From: Sphaerolaimus hirsutus
Taxonomy: Eukaryota > Nematoda > Chromadorea > Monhysterida > Sphaerolaimidae
NCBI GenBank assembly: GCA_964036195.1
Contig: OZ038453.1
Coordinates: forward strand, 28,462,997-28,526,996
Length of the DNA stretch: 64,000 bases
Direction: 5' to 3'
The first letter of the stretch is position 1, and each line of letters begins with the position of its first letter. Made by a program: the position numbers and the translations under genes. This document shows positions 30,650 to 43,518 of this stretch, in pieces. Below the pieces are notes generated by a model that saw only the letters and a program-made list of their open reading frames with translations, made no database searches and was not told where the DNA came from.

Positions 30650-31002
30650 GGGGCAGTCTTGGATTCTGTAAAAAACACTGTAAAATGCAATTTTTCAGGT
30701 AAAAGAACATGTAAAATGTCATGTGTCAGGTAAAAACCCCATGTAAAATGTCATGTTTCCTGTAAAAGACCATGTAAAGTGTCAAATGTATCAAAATATT
30801 TTTGTATACCTAGCATTTAACTCTTGTGTTTTTCAATCCATATCTTACACCCAAACAGATTTATATACAGAAATATAATATTTGAACACTATATAATAGG
30901 ATTTGTGCCTATATATTTGACATTTAACAGGCTTTTTTACATGACACATGACATTGTAAAGGGTAAACATCTTACATTTTACAGGGTGTTTTACAGGGTA
31001 CA
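30650..31002 (+). mobile_element. H-family hairpin, degraded
   Basis: Begins GGGGCAGTCTTGGATTCTGT directly after the previous copy's CAG. Multiple TGTAAAA(T)GTCATGT units follow, with the opposite arm at 30900-31000 (CATTTTACAGGG). It is larger and looser than the intron copies. Confidence 0.6.
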
Positions 31003-31139
31003 ATGTGTGGTCAGGCTCTGAACTGTGATCATGGTGGATGCTTCAAACTTACCACTTCAGTGCACTTCACAAGCACTTCATTCGCTGTGTATGATGCATG
31101 GTGATCAAAAATTCAGTAAACCACAGGGGAAAGTACCTT

Positions 31140-31385
31140 GCTGACAACTCGCTGCCAGCTAGGAGAACAAGCTGACATGCAGTTGTTTACACTTGACTGC
31201 AAGTTGTCAGCATGTGGCGGCGAGTTGTCAGCGCGTGACAGCAAGTTGTCAGCGTGTGGCAGCGAGTTGTCAGCGTGTTGCAGCGAGTTGTCAGTGCGTG
31301 GCAGCGAGTTGTCAGCGTGTTGCAGCGAGCTGGCAGTTAGCTAAAAAAGGCTGCAGTGTGGTTGGCAGCGAGTTGTCACCTCGCT
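31140..31385 (+). repeat. minisatellite, GCGAGTTGTCAGCGTGT unit
   Basis: About ten degenerate units of roughly 20 bp (GAGTTGTCAGCGTGTGGCAGC). Gives repetitive frames (ELSACGS type) that are not credible proteins. Scattered units continue to about 31520. Confidence 0.85.
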
Positions 31386-31692
31386 GAAAGCATGTATTCG
31401 ATAAACACATTACAGCATTGAAGAAACATGTCAGCGAGCTGCCAGCGAGGTGCAAAACAGTTGTCGGCAAGCTAGGCCTTATTTTTGCTGCTTGGCAAGC
31501 GAACTGGCAGCGAGTTGTTGCAAGGTGCTTTTCCCTGTGAACTTTCAATCACAGCCCTCTGAGGTGTGTTGTAGAAGCATCTTTACAGATGCATATCCAG
31601 CCCACTTCCACCAAAATATTTCACAAGCCCATTTTCTGATGTGTACTTTTGAATACATTTTCTGAATACTAACATTTACACTTTTATTGCAG

Positions 31693-31717
31693 CTCTGCCA
31701 GCCAGCCGCTTCTATGA
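31693..31717 (+). CDS. possible alternative last exon of the SLC4 gene
   Basis: A clean pyrimidine tract and acceptor (CACTTTTATTGCAG) precede CTCTGCCAGCC. Joined in phase to the donor at 30437 it adds S-SASQPLL and stops. Another frame through the same stretch stays open to a TAA after KTVA. Weak evidence; transcripts would settle it. Confidence 0.25.
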
Positions 31718-31729
31718 CATGGGCAACAT

Positions 31730-32030
31730 GTTTGTGAATTTTGGTGTATCCAAAACTGTAGCGTAAAATAGACCTATTTGCATAATTTATTATTTCTTTT
31801 GTATTCTTGAGGTATTGTATTCTGAAAATTCGAGGATTGTAGTTGCCAAAATTGGTACAGAATTCCGCCAATTAGCATTATAGTATTTTTCCTTTACTGT
31901 AAATTTATTTATATGTATTTACTCCAGTGACTTTACGTGTTGCAGGCATAGTTCATGCTGGAAGCGTGCCAACGATATTTGACGCAGGTGATTTTCAAAA
32001 ATTAATGAATTTTTTTGCTGGACATAGGCG
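31730..32030. other. no recognisable feature
   Basis: AT-rich DNA after the possible alternative last exon. A fragment of the GGAAGCGTGCCAA repeat lies at about 31950-31975. Confidence 0.5.
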
Positions 32031-32034
32031 ATTA

Positions 32035-32319
32035 CAGTATTACCTCGAAAGACCCCCAGGGGGTTTATTTTTGCGCCAGCATATTTTTAGGGGGGTGAAT
32101 TCGAGGGGGGGGGTTTCGAGGAGGGGTCTATTACTGAAATTTTCTGAAATTCCACATTTACCTACTCAGACGTAGTGAAACCAAATATTTACATAGATCT
32201 TATGTGTTTATAGACGTATATAGGGGGTAATTAAATCCTCAGCAACACTTTAGGGGGGTATTTCGAGGGAGGGAGGGGTTAATTCGGGAGGGGGGGGGGA
32301 GTTATCTGAGGTAATACGG
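32035..32319 (+). mobile_element. G-run MITE
   Basis: CAGTATTACCTCGAAAGACC ... GAGGTAATACGG with TA on each side. Followed by a TATATA tract. Confidence 0.75.
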
Positions 32320-32746
32320 TATATATATGTATATATATATATATATTATTAAGAATATTAACAACAATAGTTTTTCAAATTTTTTTCTCATGAAAATCGC
32401 ATGCTTTCATTGGCACGCATCCAACCAATGCTTTACATAAATAACACCACATGCAATTTATATCACTGGAGTTATAGCAATGCTTGTGGTGCCAGTTGTA
32501 GATTACCTATTAGTATTTATAAAAAAGAATGTATTTCAATAGAATTTCACCCAAGTTTTTGAGAGTCAGTAAAATAGAAGGAAAAAAATCATTTTTGGTG
32601 TTGGGTTTCACTATGTGAACTATGTAAATATAAAGGATTTCACATTTGTATGTAGGTACTCATTATTCAACTGTAAATCCTCAAATACGTTCCATAGTGT
32701 GGATTTTAAGTATTGGTTATATTCAAGTTGTGTATTTATCTAAGTG

Positions 32747-33085
32747 CTGTATTACCTCGAAATACCCCCATGGTTGTTTATGTTTTCGCCTAGGGGGGCT
32801 TATTCGCGGGGGGTGTTATTTCGTCAGAAATTTTCATAAGAGTTGTAGTAAATAGTAGGCATTTGCGTATCCAAAACTGGTAATAAATGTGTCCAAATAG
32901 GATATATTTGAACATAAAAACGTAGATAGCTATAAAAACTAGTAAATATGTGTAGCTAGGATACAAATTATCAGTAATAAATCCATCATGTACATTGCAT
33001 ACATGATGTACATCCTTCCGAAAGGGGGTGGTATTTCGAGGGGGGGGGGGTTAATTGAAGGAGGGGATAATTTGAGGTAACACGG
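32747..33085 (+). mobile_element. G-run MITE, third subfamily
   Basis: CTGTATTACCTCGAAATACC ... GAGGTAACACGG. Shares AAATGTGTCCAAA-AGGA and AAAACGTAGATAGC with 14890-15267. Confidence 0.75.
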
Positions 33086-33479
33086 TACTTACCATGGTAA
33101 TTTGGTACAATATTTGATATTCATCCTATATAGCTATACATATATTTATACTTCTATATTTAAAAAAATATGTATGCACAACTATACATGCCTTAAAAAG
33201 TCTTACCTAAACATATGTTTATCAAAGTATATTTATGTAAATGTCATGAATCCATGTATTCTGCTGTTTTTTGACTATACAAATTTAGAGAAATCTGCCG
33301 TGCACTGCTTTTCCCTATCACACCACTATACCACTTGCTTGTCTCTGGTGTGCACTGCACAGGGCCTGGAGGGTCCAAAATGATGCCGTTAAGTTTAAGG
33401 GAATGTGTCTGAAGACAGTTTTATGCAGAACGTGCAGTGATCCACTCGGGGATCATGCTGCTCTGTTTCCCACGGCACG

Positions 33480-34760
33480 CACAGTGCTTACACTTAGCAC
33501 AAGCAGCACAGTAATTAAAAGCAATTGTTAATTGGCAACTAAAGGAGTATGGTTAGTATTAATACTCAAGGGGGGTCCAAGTTGATTTGAGAAGAGAGTT
33601 TTATTTTTTGGGCGATGGAAATACGCTAAAGCAGCAGAGTCCAAGCAATCGAAGTCGAATTGAAGTGAAAAAACAACAATTAGCTACTTATAAGGTGTAG
33701 TTGGGTACCATAATTGAGACAAATTAAAAGACTAAAAAAACAATCTAATAGAAAGGCACACAATCATTGTCGAATCTAGTAAGCACTTAATAAAATTGAA
33801 AGGCATAGGTAGTGAGAAAAAGTGTACATAATTAGATCAACTAAGTGTGCTGGTAACAGCTAAATACAATAAAAGGTATCAAACATTAGCTTCATGTGAC
33901 ATGGGGCTTAATTTACAGAGTAGTAAATGTGCAGAAAACAGGTAAATACTTCCATAATTACCTACTACTTCCTACTTAAAAAATATAACCTAAAATACTT
34001 ATCAAAGCAGCGCAATGCATATTTACACATAAGGGGAGTGAATAAAACAGAATCAATTAAACATGAAATCATGAAAGGTGTAAGAAATCAACCTAAATGA
34101 TAATTAAACAATTGAGATACAAGCTTACAATTATCACTAATTAATGATAAACTGATTGCTAAAGATTAAGCTCATGAAAATCAAAAAGTCAGCACAAAAA
34201 AATATTTACAGTTTTTCTACATGTCATGTGAAAGTCTTTTTACGGGGGTTTGTATTCAAGAGTTATGGTAGCTGGCGGAATGCTTGCGAGCGCAGGTGCT
34301 TATCACCTTCAACGCCGTGACACATTTTTGTGACTATCCAGCTGCCTAGTGCCCGTGAGAAAGGTTTCAGCCCGCTGGCTTCGCCCTTCCGAGCGTGATG
34401 GAATATTTGTGCTGGGCAGCGGAAAATGTATTTTTTGGACTGCGACTTGTCACTTGGGGCGTGATCAGGAGCTGTTTTTACCACCCACCGATACTAGATG
34501 ACACTGCCAACAATCTAGTCAACGTGGGGAGAAACTTGGAACAGTTGATATTTAGATAAGGTTCGGTAAAAGTCATTGTTCCAGGATTCCTGGTCGTCAC
34601 CTACCTATCAGTTGCAGTCTCCACCTATGCCCAAAGATAAGTAAGGGTGGAATGTGCATTTAACTGCCCAGAAAGTCACAACACTGTGCTGACAACTTCA
34701 AAAGTGTCTGCACGCCACGCCGCGGCATTTATATTAGAAATGTGAAATTCCCCTCTCACC
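33480..34760. repeat. unidentified interspersed repeat, copy 1
   Basis: Shares ordered words with 37400-38860: a TTAATTG...AGTATG stretch, AGGGGGxCCAAGTTG, TTTATTT, CAACAATTA and GACTTATAAGG-like sequence. No open frame. It may be a decayed LTR or a non-coding transposon. Direction and limits are uncertain. Confidence 0.4.
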
Positions 34761-34969
34761 TTGTGCCATGTGGAATGAAGTTTACAAAAGAGCTAAAAAT
34801 GACTTAGCTAATCTTTAATTAAGTGGAACACACTAATATGACATTTTATTTGGTGTAGGGAAACAGAAAATGTGCAGAGCACTACAACTGCAAAAACATG
34901 GAAAACTCGGTCTGCCAGTGTAGCCAGGTCGATCTTGTTGTGCTATGCTATGTTGGGGCACAGCGCAGC

Positions 34970-36360
34970 CATAGCTGAAATCGGGGGTAGCATTTTAGGG
35001 GGGGGGGGTCTAACCTGCCGGCACGTGTTTATATCTCGGGAACCGCTGGGCGAAAATTGTTGATATTTGAGTATAATAAGGTTTCAGGTCGGGGCTAACA
35101 TGAAAATCGAAGGCGTCTTCCTACGACCCCCCTGACCGGAGATAAGGTGGGTCTGAAAAAAGTAAATTTTTTGATTTTTTTTGGGCGCCCAGAACACGTA
35201 AACTTTGCACGTCAATAATTCGACTATTTGTGAAGCGATTTTAGTCATTTAACTTTTAAAATGATCACAAATGACTGGAGAGTTCATTTCTGGGGTCAAA
35301 TCGGTGATATACATTTGTGTATATACCGATTTGGCCCGATTTCTAAATGCTAAATTTCCGGAAAATTTTTCTTTTTGAACATGCTATCTTATACTCCTGA
35401 TCGAGAGAAACACCATACCGAAAGAATGAGATCGATATCTCGCTCCGATCAAAAGTTATAGCACTTCAAACTTTCGCCTCCCATCCACGTAAATAACCGC
35501 ATGAAGGTCAAAGCGTTCAAATTCAAAACTCCATATCTCGACCATTTCTCAGCCGATTTTTACCAATGAATACTTTAAATGATCAGAATAACCTGAAGAG
35601 TCCAGTTGTATGTTCAAATTGTCAATATGCTCTTTCAAAATGATAATTTCATACAAGAGTTTGCATTATTTTCTTCTGTGGGAAATTTAAGTTAGGATAC
35701 AGATAAGCTGAGCATACAAATGGTATCTTCAAGTTATTCTGATCATTTTAAGTGTTCATTGGTAAAAATCGGCTGAGAAATGGTCGAGATATGGAGTTTT
35801 GAATTTCAACGCATTGACCTTCATGTGGTTATTTACGTGGATGGGAGGCGAAAGTTTGAAGTGCTATAACTTTTGATCGGAGAGAGATATCGATCTCATT
35901 CTTTCGGTATGGTGTTTCTCTCGATCAGGAGTATAAGAGAGCATGTTCAAAAAAATAAATTTTATGTAAATTTTGCATTTCGAAATCCGGCCAAATCGAT
36001 ATATACACAATTTGGTATCGCCTATTTGAGCTCAGAAATGAACTCTCCAGTCATTTGTGATCATTTTAAAAGTTAAATGACTAAAATCGCTTCACAAATA
36101 GTCAAATTATTGACGTGCAAAGTTTACGTGTTCTGGGCGACACCCAAAAAAATAAAAAAATTTACTTTTTTTCAGACCCACCTTATCTCCGGTCAGGGGG
36201 GTCGTAGGAAAACGCCTTTGATTTTCATGTTAGCCCCGACCTGAAACCTTATTATACTCAAATATCAACAATTTTCGCCCAGCGGTTCCCGAGATATAAA
36301 CACGTGCCGGCAGGTTAGACCCCCCCCCCCCCTAAAATGCTACCCCCGATTTCAGCTATG
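34970..36360. mobile_element. 1.39-kb foldback element with perfect 8-bp duplication
   Basis: Arms of about 660 bp start CATAGCTGAAATCGGGGGTA and end with its inverse. The duplication AGCGCAGC is perfect (34962-34969, 36361-36368). The centre lies near 35665. CATAG ends and 8-bp target suggest a hAT-derived foldback. No transposase. Confidence 0.92.
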
Positions 36361-37254
36361 AGCGCAGCTCACTGCATGGCTGCGCATGCCGCACAGCCCC
36401 CGTAGACTACAAATAGTCACCAAAATACCTGAGGGGGTTTATTCAAATTGTTAGTTTACAAAACTACTTTGCAGTTTACGTTACGTGAACTATTATTGCA
36501 TTTGGCTATCTAAAAATTTGTGGGCTAGGTGGCTAAAGTCGCTAGGGAGTCGCTAAACTGGTGTATAGTAGAGGGGGTGTTGGCTACACCTTCTCCCAAA
36601 TTTCAGCTCTCTACCCCCCACACAGCTGGAGATACTGCACCCACAGTGTAACCAAATCAGATGGGTGCCAGACTTGGGTGGGACACCGAAAAAGCTGAAA
36701 AAAGCTTTGCATCTACATTGACCCATCCTGTAATGAGTTGCCGTGGCCTCCCTTATTAATGCTGTGTAGAGGGTGGTTTCAACTACCATATTTCCTCGAA
36801 ATTCCCGGGGTTATTTTTTCACAGTTAAAATTTTGAGGGGGTATTTCGAGGGGGGGTGGGCGTGGGGTATTTAAGGGAAATATAGTCCTGCATATTCAGC
36901 TTTCTACCACCAGCACACAGGGACTTTAGGCACTCGAAGTTAACTCAAAAATAGAGTGCCGGGTCTGGCCGGGAAGGCGTTTATTTTTTTGGTGCCAAAC
37001 TGCATTTACAGTGACTAATTGTCTGATGTGGCCAGGGTTGGCAAAATCTCATAAAAAAATAAAAATAAAATAAAAATAAAATGGAAAATTGAAGAATAAA
37101 ATAAAATAAAAAAAAATGGAAAAAAAATACAATTTTACTAAAATTTGAATTTTTGTAAAAATTTTAGTAAAATAGTACAAATGTCAGATATTTTACGTTT
37201 TTACTAATTTTACTAGTTTCCTTTTTTACCACAAGAATACCCCACTCGTCGAAT

Positions 37255-38860
37255 TTTGCCGCGGCGGAGAATTGTAAATTCCGGTCCCTTTGCGCTTCTA
37301 ATTGCGTGCGTAATTAAAAAAATGTTTGTTTTTATGGTACGGGGATTTTACACGCAAATCAGGAACGGCGCCAGTACCCCTTGGGGTCCTGACAGTTCCT
37401 GAGGACGGACACGGCAACTTACCAATCCCTTTCGTAACTGCAGCCGGCGGTTTACTTCGATTAATTGTTAATAAGCCGTAATTAAAAATAAAGCCGTAAT
37501 TAATAAAATTCAAATTAAAATTCAAGCAGTTAGTATGCTTCAGGGGGACCAAGTTGGATTCACGGGAACTTTATTTAGCAATATAATCAGAGTCAATTTC
37601 ACAATAGCTCAAGTGAGTCGTATAGCCTCTAGTGGGTGAAAAAATGTAAAATCAGCGCGTTTTATAATCACCAAAAATATACCATAATAGAAATGAATAC
37701 TAGATCTGAGACACAACAATTAACCGTAATGAGCGACTTATAAGGCGAATTCAATGATCACTGGAAAACTGTTAACGTAGCGTACAAGGCACAAGCAATA
37801 TAATTAAATGCGGGAAAAATAATTAATTAGATAAAAGGGTGCAACGTAAATTAAACCAGACGTGAAGTAACTGCGATTATCACTGATGAAATTAAAATGC
37901 AAATTATCTCAAAGGTGAGTGCCATAAACTGGGTTTCTATTCAGAGATTACGGTACATTCTAGAGCAGGTGGTGTGACACGTGTTATCAACCTGCGCCCC
38001 TTTAGTTGAAAAATATTTTATAGCGCGCCCGACCAAGGCCACAGAAAGAACGCTCATTTGCGGGGGTTGTTCAAGGTTATTGCATTGCCGGGTAAGGGTT
38101 GGAACTTTGGGCCTAAACACACGCTGCAAAAACACTAGCACTTATGAGTTCGCCAATCACCCTGGGTGATGGGAATAATTAATTGGCACTGCTGTGCTCT
38201 TCACTATAAACTGTGCTCTGCATGTGTCTTGCAGTCGCATGTCGACAATAATTGCCGTTAGCCACTTTTCCACCCATTACCTAGTCCTAAATAAAAATGC
38301 ACTTGGTCGGGTAAATTTCTGAATGTTATCTATCGGGGCGTCTAGGCGTTTAACAGAGTCAACACCTTTTAGCTTAACAAGAAACTTTAAAGCTTTTCTA
38401 ACCCATTCCCAGACACTGCACCCTTTTGACCAAATATGTAAACTTGATAAAACCTAAAAATTATAACATTCGAAAGTACATGTCGGAAAATGCATTTAAA
38501 AGAAAACGAAAGTAATCACTTAATTAACTAAAAATGCGGGTAACCTAATTAGCTTAATTAATGAAACATGAAATGAAAAAATTAGCATCACACGGGAAGT
38601 AAATACGTAATTAACGGAAAAGAAAAATACTTAATAAATTCATGGCCGCAGTAGTGTCCATTCGGGCGTACCGTCCTGGGGCTGCGGCTTCGTTGGTGGA
38701 TTTGCAGTGCACAGCGAACCACACATTCACTGTGACTTCCCTGTGCACCGCGGGCCGTCATTCGGTCACACATGGTCGTCCTCGAGTCGTCGGAGTGTCT
38801 GCACAGAATTGTCGTTACGTTTTTACGCATGATTGGTTAGCCATATTTCCACCTACACAA
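37255..38860. repeat. unidentified interspersed repeat, copy 2
   Basis: Inserted between the low-complexity arms of the CAGGGTTGG element. Homologous in parts to 33480-34760. GC-richer ends, no long open frame. Possibly a solo LTR or a captured non-coding locus (inference). Confidence 0.4.
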
Positions 38861-39245
38861 AAATTCGAATTTTTGTATAGTTTTAGTAAAATTTTACAAA
38901 AACTCGAGTGTCTGTAAAACCCTATAAAAACTTTTCTATCCTGTTGCTTAAGATTTTAGCTGCCAATTTGCATAACTGGTGCCTTGTTGTTGCTTTCATT
39001 GTATTGATTGAAAAATATTATTGCTCAAAATTGTAAATTTTCACATCTTTTAATACATTATCTCCTAAAAATCACTAATTTTTGTGATTTTTTTCCTATT
39101 ATATTTGTTCCGTACTTGAAAAAGCCTATACACTGAACCCTGCAAGCCCCCCCACCCCCCAAAAGTAACAAATTTTTAGCTATCGTTCATCGGGAGGAGC
39201 AATTAGCTACATATCTATCCTGCCCCGGTGAGGGTCACAAGTCTA

Positions 39246-39863
39246 CCGAATTTTCTTGAAATACCACCCGGGGGGTGATTGTTTCAGAGTGAGAATTTTG
39301 AGGGGGGTTAAACAAGGGGGGGCTTATTTTTTCGCCAGAAATTTTTTGAAATTCCAGTACTAAATTGTCGTCTGTACATACGCAGACGTAGAAAAATGCA
39401 ACAATAACCGCTATATATAAGAGTCTATTGTGGCCACACAAGCTAGTTTTCAACTAAAATTTTGAAAACTTGTAGATCTCCATTGAACGCAATTGAGTTT
39501 TCTAGAATGAGGTGCATGTCATCTACAGTTGACGGAGAGTAAAAACGACTCATTCTAGAAAACTCAACGCGTTCAATGCTGATTTACGAGTTTTCAAAAA
39601 GGAACATTGAAAACTGGCTTGTGTGGCCACATTGACTTATATACATATAAGTGTGTAACACCGTTCTAACATAACAATTCATAGTTTTTAACGTGTGTTT
39701 TGCATTGGCCGAATCACAAACCACAGTTTTGTCATGTACGTTAACTGTACACTCAATTGGGGGGGGTATTTGGAGGGGGTGGGTAATTATTTCATAGTGT
39801 CCATTTTGAGGGGGGTATTTCGAGACGGGGGTATTTCGAGGGGGGGATTTCGAGAAAATACGG
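39246..39863 (-). mobile_element. G-run MITE carrying a nested hairpin
   Basis: CCGAATTTTCTTGAAATACC ... CGAGAAAATACGG. A palindrome at 39431-39631 (GTGGCCACACAAGC ... GCTTGTGTGGCCAC) is nested in its middle. Confidence 0.7.
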
Positions 39864-40175
39864 GTCATTATATTTTTTGTATTCATCTGCATGCTTCTAG
39901 CGTGCACATTGTTTTATGGCCTTGCATCCAAGATTCCGATTTTTTGTAAAAATTTTGTAAAATATTTGTAAAATTTTTGTAAAATGGTTTCATTTTATTT
40001 TATTAATGACATTTCAGAATAAAATAAAATAAAATAAAATGAAACATGAATAAAATAAAAATAAAATACAATTTTAATAAAAATAAAATACAATTTTAGT
40101 AAAAAGAATTTTACTAAAACCAACCATGGATGTGGCTGAAAACTTTTTAGGAAACAATAAAGTTTTTGTCATGAT

Positions 40176-40872
40176 CAGGGTTGGCAGAATCTTAGAAAAA
40201 ATAAAAATAAAATAAGAATAAAATTGAAAATTGAAGAATAAAATAAAAAACAAAGGTAAATAAATAATAAATAATCTTTTTAAACCAAAATAAAATTTTT
40301 ACCAAAAACTTGAGTGTCTGTCAAACTCTATAAAAAGTTTTATATCCTGTTGCTTAAGTTTCTAGCTGACAATTTGCAGTAGTTGTTGCATTTGTTGATG
40401 TGATTGAAAAATATTTTTGCTCAAAATTGCAGATCTTTTTATGTTTTCACCTTAAAAATCACTAATTCATCTGATTTTTTTCTCACTTTCTTCATTCCAT
40501 ACCATGAAAAAGCCTATTTATTGAACCCCAGTGAGCATCCCCCATCCCCTCCCACCTAAAATAATAATAATAAGATGGTCAAAATTCAAGATATTTACCT
40601 ATGTCGCAACCCCTGTCACGTCACAAGTTTACATTAAAGTTTTTTTTTGTATTCATCTGCATGCTTCTAGCATGCATGTGGTTTTATAGTTTTGCATGCA
40701 ATATTCCAATTTTTTTGTGAAAATTTTGTAAAATGGTTTCCTTTTTTATAAATGACATTTCAGAATAAAATAAAATAAAATGAAACATGAACAAAATGAG
40801 AAAAAACAACAACATTTTTTATAAAAATAAAACAAAATATTAATAAAAAGGATTTTACAAAAACCAACCCTG
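40176..40872 (-). mobile_element. hAT-like CAGGGTTGG element, copy 3
   Basis: Ends CAGGGTTGGCAGAATCTTAG and AAAACCAACCCTG, perfect duplication GTCATGAT (40168-40175, 40873-40880). The interior is AAAATAAAAT low complexity plus a GCATCTGCATGCTTCTAGC-like segment shared with copies 1 and 2. Confidence 0.92.
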
Positions 40873-40880
40873 GTCATGAT

Positions 40881-41507
40881 TGAATCAGGATAAGCATTGT
40901 GAAATTGGTGATTTTGAGAAAATCTAATTATTTATAATCTCAGAACATCTCTCATTAAAACGAAGCTATGATTTAAATATAATGAAAAACAACAGAGCAA
41001 AAAATAAAAATTAGTGACCTATTAAAATCATTCAAAGTACAATTGTTAATGCATAATGGATCATATTTTTTTTATGTTATCTACTTTATTTGGTCAAGTA
41101 GACATTTTAGATAACATAGCTGTCAATTGCATGTATCACATTTAAAAATAAGCTGCTTCAAATGTAAAAACACATTCAAAATATGAAAATATGAATAAAA
41201 TTTACATTGGGATAATATTACTTTACCCTGAATATTAAATTTTTTGGATAAAGATACTGTATTTCCTTGAAATTACCCCCCCCCCCCTCGAAATACCCCC
41301 ATTATCAAAATGGCCACTATGAATTTATTAGCTCCCCACTAACGATGGCCAACCTCCCAGAAAAAAAGTATTTAAATTTTAAAGTGTTTTTTTCTAAAAT
41401 GAATTTTCGAATTTTCGAATTTTCAATTTTTTTCTCGAAAAATATTGAATTTGAAGCTAAAAACACAGTATTTAACACAGCTTAAAATACAGCGCCGCGG
41501 TTCTTTC
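40881..41507. other. AT-rich spacer with a MITE fragment
   Basis: Nothing coding. 41258-41340 has a piece of the CCGTATT family (TATTTCCTTGAAATTACCCC). 41395-41460 has AATTTTCGAATTTTC repeats whose partner lies beyond the palindrome at 61540-61670. Confidence 0.55.
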
Positions 41508-43146
41508 TAATTGTTTGGCTATTTACACAGGCCCCGGCCGGGGACCGGACCCCGGCAAAAAATAAATTTTGTCAAAAAACAATAATTGGTGTGCATGGGT
41601 TCTTTGTGTGTTAATTAGGTTAATTAACACCAAATTTGCATGCACAAAATTTCTGCACGACCGTTACACACGCCGACGCAAATTTTGTTGGGGGGGTGTA
41701 AAATTTTTTTTGATTTTTCTCAAATTTGGCATGCGTGTACTCCTTTGTTTAGTGAGTACGCATGCCAAAATTTAGCTCATAGCGGTTACTGATAATTTTT
41801 TTATTGACACTTAAATTTTCGTTAAATACTGTATTTTTTATAGTGCATGAAATCCTGCCGGGGACCGGTCCCCGGCAATATTGAAATGGCCCCGACCGGG
41901 GCCATACGTCCCCGGTGAGGAAATTTTTTTTTCAGTATACAACGAAATTTGGTCCCCGACCGGGGTCGTTTGGCCCCGGTACCACACTAAAATTTATGGT
42001 ACTTTTTGGGACTTTGTGGTAATTGTCCCCGGTCGGGGCCAAACGACCCCGGCGAGAAAAATTTTTTTTAGTATACAACAAATTTTCGTCCCCGACCGGG
42101 GTCGTTTGGCCCCGTGCCCATACCACACAAAAATTTATGCTACTTTTTGGGACTTTGTGGTAACTGTCCCCGGGCTAAACGACCCCGGCGACAAATTTTT
42201 TTTTTGTAAACAGAATTTTTGACCTTACAAAAGGTCCATTCGGCCCTTGTGCTTCACAAAGATTATTGCATTAGGGTGTCGACTGAGTTAGTTTTATTTT
42301 TTGTGATTTCACTCAAATAGGTATGCATGGTCGGGCTGAAAAGTCCCTGGACAGTGCTCGCCATTTGCGCTAGGGGCGAGCTACTGTCACAAAATTTTAA
42401 CACGTAAACATATCAGGTGTTTTGAGTTTTTACCCAAAATTTCATCCCTCAAGCTCCACCCACTGCGGAACTGTGGGTGTTACAATTTCGGTCATTTTGT
42501 ACTGATGTACACATGGTGCTCTAGCTCAACGCTGCTTTAAGTTGTGATCGCGAAACTTTGGCTGGTGTAAGCCAGTGTGTTGGCAATGTGCTGATAGTAT
42601 TCAACACTTTCATCAACAACACTGCTATTAAGGTAAAATTAATATGCAAATCAGGGTGATGTGCAAGAAACGTGGGAACTGATGGATGTTTTTGGTGATC
42701 ATCTGAGATCATGTTGTATTGCAGTGATTTTAATGTTGTTTTGAAATGTGCAGTAAATAATTATGTACATTAAATTTCATTTGTGTTGTGACCAAACATT
42801 TTTGTTTGCTCAAATAATCCCCCAGTCCTGAGATTAGGGCGTCTATACAAAGGCGTTCATATTGTATGCCTTATCTGGACATTGATTTTGAAGCTTAATA
42901 AGTTGGTCATTTATGGGCTGTTTATGAGCGGTCAACAATTAAAATGATCAGGACAGCGTGCAGATAAAATTTTTGTGGTCGGATTAGTGATGTGTAAATT
43001 TCATATGCTGATTTGATCCAGTTGAATGAAAATGCATGCAATTTCAGAACTCAATATCTCAGCTATTTCTCAACCAATTTTCACCAATAAACACTTAAAA
43101 TGATCAGAATCACCTGGAGCTTCCATATTTATGTTCTGATTATCAG

Positions 43147-43518
43147 CTGCCACGCTTAGACCCTGTAAAAAACCCTGAAAAGTGGTCAAAGACCCTGTAA
43201 AATGTGATGTGTCATGTAAAATAGCATGTAAAGTGTCACGTGTATCCAAATCTTATTTTATCATATCCAAATCTTATGTTTTTGTATCCAAATCTTACTT
43301 TTTACATAAGATTTGGATACAAAAACATAAGATTTGGATACAAAAACATAAGATTTGGAAACACATGACACTTGCCAGGGTCTTTTACATGACATTTGAC
43401 AATTGACAGGGTCTTTTACATGACACACGACATTTTACAGGGTCTTTTACATGACACATGACATTTTACAGGGTCTTTGCCACTTTACAGGGTCTTTTAT
43501 AGGGTCTGGGAGTGCCCC
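43147..43518 (+). mobile_element. H-family hairpin in left arm, CAG duplication
   Basis: Between CAG 43144-43146 and CAG 43519-43521. Arms include many ACCCTGTAAAA / TTTTACAGGGT units. The loop is built of TCCAAATCTTATGTTTTTG repeats. The mirror copy in the right arm is 59360-59710, flanked by CTG/CTG (same site, other strand). Confidence 0.82.

Larger units (their letters stand above)
37033..40128 (-). mobile_element. hAT-like CAGGGTTGG element, copy 2, with nested insertions
   Basis: Ends CAGGGTTGGCAAAATCTC and AAAACCAACCATG, perfect duplication GATGTGGC (37025-37032, 40129-40136). Reverse of copy 1. Interrupted by the 37255-38850 repeat and by the MITE at 39246-39863. Confidence 0.9.

Noticed and set aside
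42521..42712. 63-residue frame perfectly conserved at 60145-60336
   Set aside because: Conservation is explained by the palindrome arms being nearly identical DNA. It is not evidence of coding selection.
42330..42720. A mariner-type remnant suggested by GGGCTGAAAAGTCCCTGG
   Set aside because: Only one end-like word was found, with no inverted partner or transposase motif nearby.
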